NCBI GenBank assembly: GCA_963691815.1
Contig: OY829659.1
Span: 1,001,512-1,065,511, forward strand
Direction: 5' to 3'
Source: Echiichthys vipera
Taxonomy: Eukaryota > Chordata > Actinopteri > Perciformes > Trachinidae
DNA length: 64,000 bases
Under the pieces are notes generated by a model. That model was not told the origin of the DNA. It did not search any database and saw nothing but the letters and a program-made list of their open reading frames with translations. Numbering within the stretch: position 1 is the first letter of the stretch; the number at the start of each line of letters is the position of its first letter. Positions 61,201 to 64,000 of this stretch are shown here, in pieces. The position numbers and the translations under genes are program-made.

Positions 61201-63060
61201 TATCTATCAAGATCTTTAAAAAGCACGCAATTTGATTTAAAGTGTGCAGCAGCTCTGTACAAACGTGTCCCACTGTTTTTGTTTCTTCACGATTAGATGC
61301 AAAGACAATCACCCAACACCCAAATTAAACCCCGAGGACGTGGACGCCATCGGCGAGATCGAGGACTCCATCAAAGACAGAGCAGAGGCTTTCTCTGAGA
61401 TGGAAGCGTTTCTGCCCAAGAAGAACGGGTGAGGGATCTGTCACGTGATTTATTTTGTGTGTTTGGACGGCAGAGTAGTTTGTATGTGTGTTCTAACAGA
61501 TCTGATACATGAGGGCAGTGATACTTTTCCCATTTTAAAATAATAAATCAAACGTTTAAGATGTCGTCTTTGTGAATGACTGACATCTCTCTCCCTGTTT
61601 AGGTTGTACCTCAGTCTCGTTTTAGGAAACGTCAACGTAACACTCCTCAACAAACAGTCAAAGTGAGTCATTCCTCCTCTAAGTTACAACCCCCAAAATG
61701 TCTTTTTTTTTAAATAAAATAAAAAACACTGTACGCCTTCACATCAACATCGTTTCATCTCCTCAGATTCGCCTACAAAGATGAATACGAGAAATTCAAA
61801 CTGGTCCTCACGGTCATCCTCTTCGTGTTCTCCTTCACGTGTCGCTTTTTGTTCAGCTACAGGTGAGTTATCCCCGAACTTTGTTGATGTTTGCGGAACT
61901 TTTCTGAAGGGAAGTTGCAGGTGTAGTTTAGTTCTTGTAACTAAGGGAATATCTCATCTCATCTCATCTTCAACCGCTTATCCGGGGTCGGGTCACGGGG
62001 GCAGCAGCTTTAGCAGGGGACCCAAAACTTCCCTTTCCCGGGCCACATTAACCAGCTCTAACTGGGGGATCCTGAGGCGTTCCCAGGCCAGTGTGGAGGT
62101 CTAATCTCTCCACCTGATCCTGGGTCTTCCCCGAGGCCTCCTCCCAGCTGGACGTGCCTGGAACACCTCCCTAGGGAGGCGCCCAGGGTTCATCCTTACC
62201 AGATGATCCTGAACCACCTCAACTGGCTCCTTTCAACGCAAAGGAGCAGCGGCTCTACTCCGAGTTCCTCACGGATGCTGAACTTCTCCCTCTCTCTCTA
62301 AGGGAGACTCCTGACCCCCTCCTGAGGAAATAGCCATACAAATATATTAAATAATTAGAAGTATATAAAGTCAATTATTCAGTCATTCATTCATTCATCT
62401 TCAACCGCTTGTCCCTGTCGGGGTCGCGGGGGGCTGGAGCCGATCCCAGCTGGAGACGGGCGTGAGGCGGGGTCCACCCTGGACAGGACGCCAGTCTATC
62501 ACAGGACACATAGAGACGAACAGAGACAGACAACCATTCACACCTACGGGTGATTTAGAGTCATCAATGAACCGAACACCTGCACGTCTTTGGACTGTGG
62601 GAGGAAACCGGAGAACCCGGAGAAAACCCACGCAGACACGGGGACAACATGCAAACTCCACACAGAAGGGCCCCAGCCGGGATTCGAACGGGGAACCCTC
62701 TTGCTGTAACAACAACAACAGTGCTAACCACAACTCCATAAAGTAAATTATGATGTAAATAGAAATATAAATTAAACAAGAGCAATTTAACTTGAAGGCA
62801 AAAAGGACATATGTAGGAGCGTAAGTAAATCTGGAAACACTTTGATAATGAACCCTTAAATTTTGTTTGTTTTGGTTATTACGACCGGGACATGTGGCCC
62901 TAATGCTAATCCGATCCAGTGCTGGGTTGCGTTTAACTTCTTTATGTGCCTGTTTTTGTGTTTGTTTCAGGGCCCTAGATGCTCTGTTCAACTTCCTGTG
63001 CGTGTGGTACTACTGTACACTCACCATCCGGGAGAGCATCCTCATCAGCAACGGCTCAAG
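58100..63060 (+). CDS. tmem120a: Transmembrane protein 120A (TACAN), 5' part, runs off the window
   Basis: TMEM120A is a six-TM nuclear-envelope/ER protein linked to adipocyte gene positioning, reported both as a mechanosensor and as a CoA-binding ELOVL-like fold. Six exons are visible: 58100-58177, 60235-60353, 61297-61428, 61603-61662, 61767-61862, 62971-63060, giving residues 1-191. Residues 1-110 form a charged coiled coil (THRLYKQKLEEVAKLQDS). Then comes the family signature MEAFLPKKNGLYLSLVLGN and VTLLNKQSKFAYKDEYEKFK, TM1 at about 142-161 and TM2 at about 163-182 (WYYCTLTIRESILISNGSR). The donor after NGSR is AAG|GTCTGC. The next exon, expected to begin IKGWW, is not in the remaining 940 bp. 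The 120A rather than 120B choice rests on the N-terminus (ECLREWEDLEKSYQQIQ) and the styxl1 neighbour. Confidence 0.92.
58186..58238 (+). repeat. (CAA/CAG)n microsatellite
   Basis: It starts 9 bp after the donor of tmem120a exon 1. The open frame extending the exon into poly-Asn is intronic read-through. Confidence 0.93.
58678..59090 (+). repeat. Tandem duplication of about 205 bp, AT-rich
   Basis: Two units (about 58678-58885 and 58886-59090) share TTATTTGATTATTT, GTCTGCTTA, CTTGATTTATTCTGAAATA and CATAATTTGATAGAATAT. In tmem120a intron 1. Confidence 0.88.
59428..59640 (+). repeat. Dispersed repeat family C, copy 1
   Basis: From GGGTCCACCCTGGACAGGAC through TTGGACTGTGGGAGGAAACC to ATGCAAACTCCACACAGAAG. 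It is nearly identical to 62462-62675. This is one of the most common fish repeat texts. It inserted into or next to the Tc1 remnant that follows. Confidence 0.85.
59640..59935 (-). pseudogene. Tc1/mariner transposase remnant
   Basis: On minus, broken frames read FSDE, FGSDGKHYVLRRTGER, then after frameshifts SAAGVGPLVQHHGRVN and NANVYVNLLQQHA. This is the order of the central part of Tc1-like transposases around the first catalytic aspartate (SDE) and the following glycine-rich and VNLLQ segments. Stops and frameshifts show it is dead. In tmem120a intron 1. Confidence 0.8.
60545..60910 (+). repeat. Dispersed repeat family B, copy 2
   Basis: CTCGCGAGACCGTCCTGATC, AGATCAGTCTGGTAACC and CCGAACCAATCAGAATTGGT match the copy at 30560-30910. 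Confidence 0.6.
61952..62333 (+). repeat. Dispersed repeat family A, copy in tmem120a
   Basis: ATCTCATCTCATCTCATCTT then the full family text ending GACCCCCTCCTGAGGAAA. Sense to the gene. Confidence 0.87.
62385..62715 (+). repeat. Dispersed repeat family C, copy 2
   Basis: A (CATT)n start, CATCTTCAACCGCTTGTCCC, the long shared text, and the end CCGGGATTCGAACGGGGAAC. The left start shares CATCTTCAACCGCTT with family A, just 50 bp upstream. Confidence 0.85.
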
Positions 63061-63229
63061 GTCTGCGACACATTTACCGTCCACGATATTTATGCTTCTG
63101 CGCCGGCGACGTCTGTGGCCAGAGGCGTTCTGTTTTCTTGTTGTGTGACATCTCAGGAACGCCTGGAGGGAAAGTCTTCAAATTTGGCACAAATGTCCAC
63201 TCAAAAATGAACAGATTTATGACGGTGTA

Positions 63230-63570
63230 AGAAAAAAAAATGTACCGATCCAGGGAATGGAGGAAATATTATGAGAAAAACTCAGGAAATTTACCACTTT
63301 GATGTTTTTCTCCATTAATTTGTGAGTTTTTTCTCATAAATTCACCATTTTAATTTCAGAGAATATCCAAGTTTCTTGCACATGAATTTACAACTTTATT
63401 CTCAGAGAATATCCAAGTTTGTTTTATGGTAAATTGAGTGTTTTCATGTGATTTTCGCCACTTTACTGTCAGAGAATATCCATGTTTTTCTCCATTAATT
63501 TGTGAGTTTATTCCTTGTAAATTCACCGATTCACAAACGTTTTTTCTCGATATATTCCCTTCCCCCAGGT
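63230..63570 (+). repeat. Degenerate tandem repeat with CAGAGAATATCCAAGTTT units
   Basis: Recurring pieces TTCTCCATTAATTTGTGAGT, AAATTCACC and TCAGAGAATATCCAAGTTT are arranged in four or five scrambled units. No tmem120a exon is seen between 63061 and 64000. Confidence 0.75.
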
Positions 63571-64000
63571 CCGTAATTTCATTCGATTTTTGTTAATAAA
63601 AGGCCTTAATACTCCATCGTACTGATTAGATCGAAGGTTAATATCACTGTGACCTCACAAAACGTGATTTTGTCCATAACTGAAGAATTCCTAAACGTTT
63701 CACACAAATGTTAAACAGGATGAAATGATGAAGTGATGGCATTTTATATCCAAGGGGCTCAACGGTCACTACTGAATTGGTGACACTAATCTTGAAACTC
63801 TGCTGATGTATGTGCAAAGCATCCATGTTTCACCAAAAAATTCAATTCCTCCAAAGTCGTCTCACATATAATATGTAAGTCGGGACAGTTTGGACATAAA
63901 CTGCTACTTGAGCGGTTGGCAGAGGTTGTGGTTCTCATAAAGACACATAAAGGCCTCCTTCAGAGTTTTTATTAGATGTCACACAGACCGAACTTGTATC

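Overview
This is vertebrate nuclear DNA, most likely from a teleost fish. The genes are split into many short exons with GT-AG (and two GC-AG) introns. The gaps are full of fish-type hAT, PIF/Harbinger and Tc1/mariner remnants, tRNA-headed SINEs, LINE 3' ends and microsatellites. No bacterial, viral or organellar gene is seen. All gene names come from reading the spliced translations against remembered vertebrate protein families; no database was searched.

Layout. 290-6801 (minus): complete coding region of zw10, 16 exons, 762 aa. 6802-8990: head-to-head spacer with a CCAAT/GC-box side facing zw10 and an RFX-type X-box facing mks1. 8991-16412 (plus): mks1, 18 exons, 563 aa, B9 domain. 16413-19715: repeat-rich gap. 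19716-37112 (plus): ap2b1, 21 coding exons, 961 aa, including the 42-nt alternative exon. 37113-42502: ap2b1 3' flank holding a cluster of hAT elements, one of which carries a minisatellite; it meets the 3' end of the next gene tail to tail. 42503-50552 (minus): a hepacam-family Ig cell-adhesion gene, 7 coding exons, 365 aa. 50553-51852: divergent spacer with a 430-bp GAA-rich tract. 51853-55128 (plus): styxl1, 8 exons, 295 aa, a catalytically dead dual-specificity phosphatase. 58100 to beyond the right edge (plus): tmem120a, first six coding exons only.

The genes are not one pathway: kinetochore/ER tethering (zw10), ciliary transition zone (mks1), clathrin adaptor (ap2b1), glial/hepatic adhesion (hepacam), pseudophosphatase (styxl1) and a nuclear-envelope/ER membrane protein (tmem120a). 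The styxl1-tmem120a neighbourhood is also found in mammals and looks like old synteny.

I did not find a convincing new molecular system. The most interesting points are an X-box ahead of mks1, two GC-AG introns, a SINE tail that appears to supply a splice acceptor tract of hepacam, a hAT element with an internal 41-bp minisatellite that has a relative elsewhere in the window, a foldback repeat family with four copies, and a nested Harbinger element with two oppositely oriented remnants of a trihelix-like reading frame.
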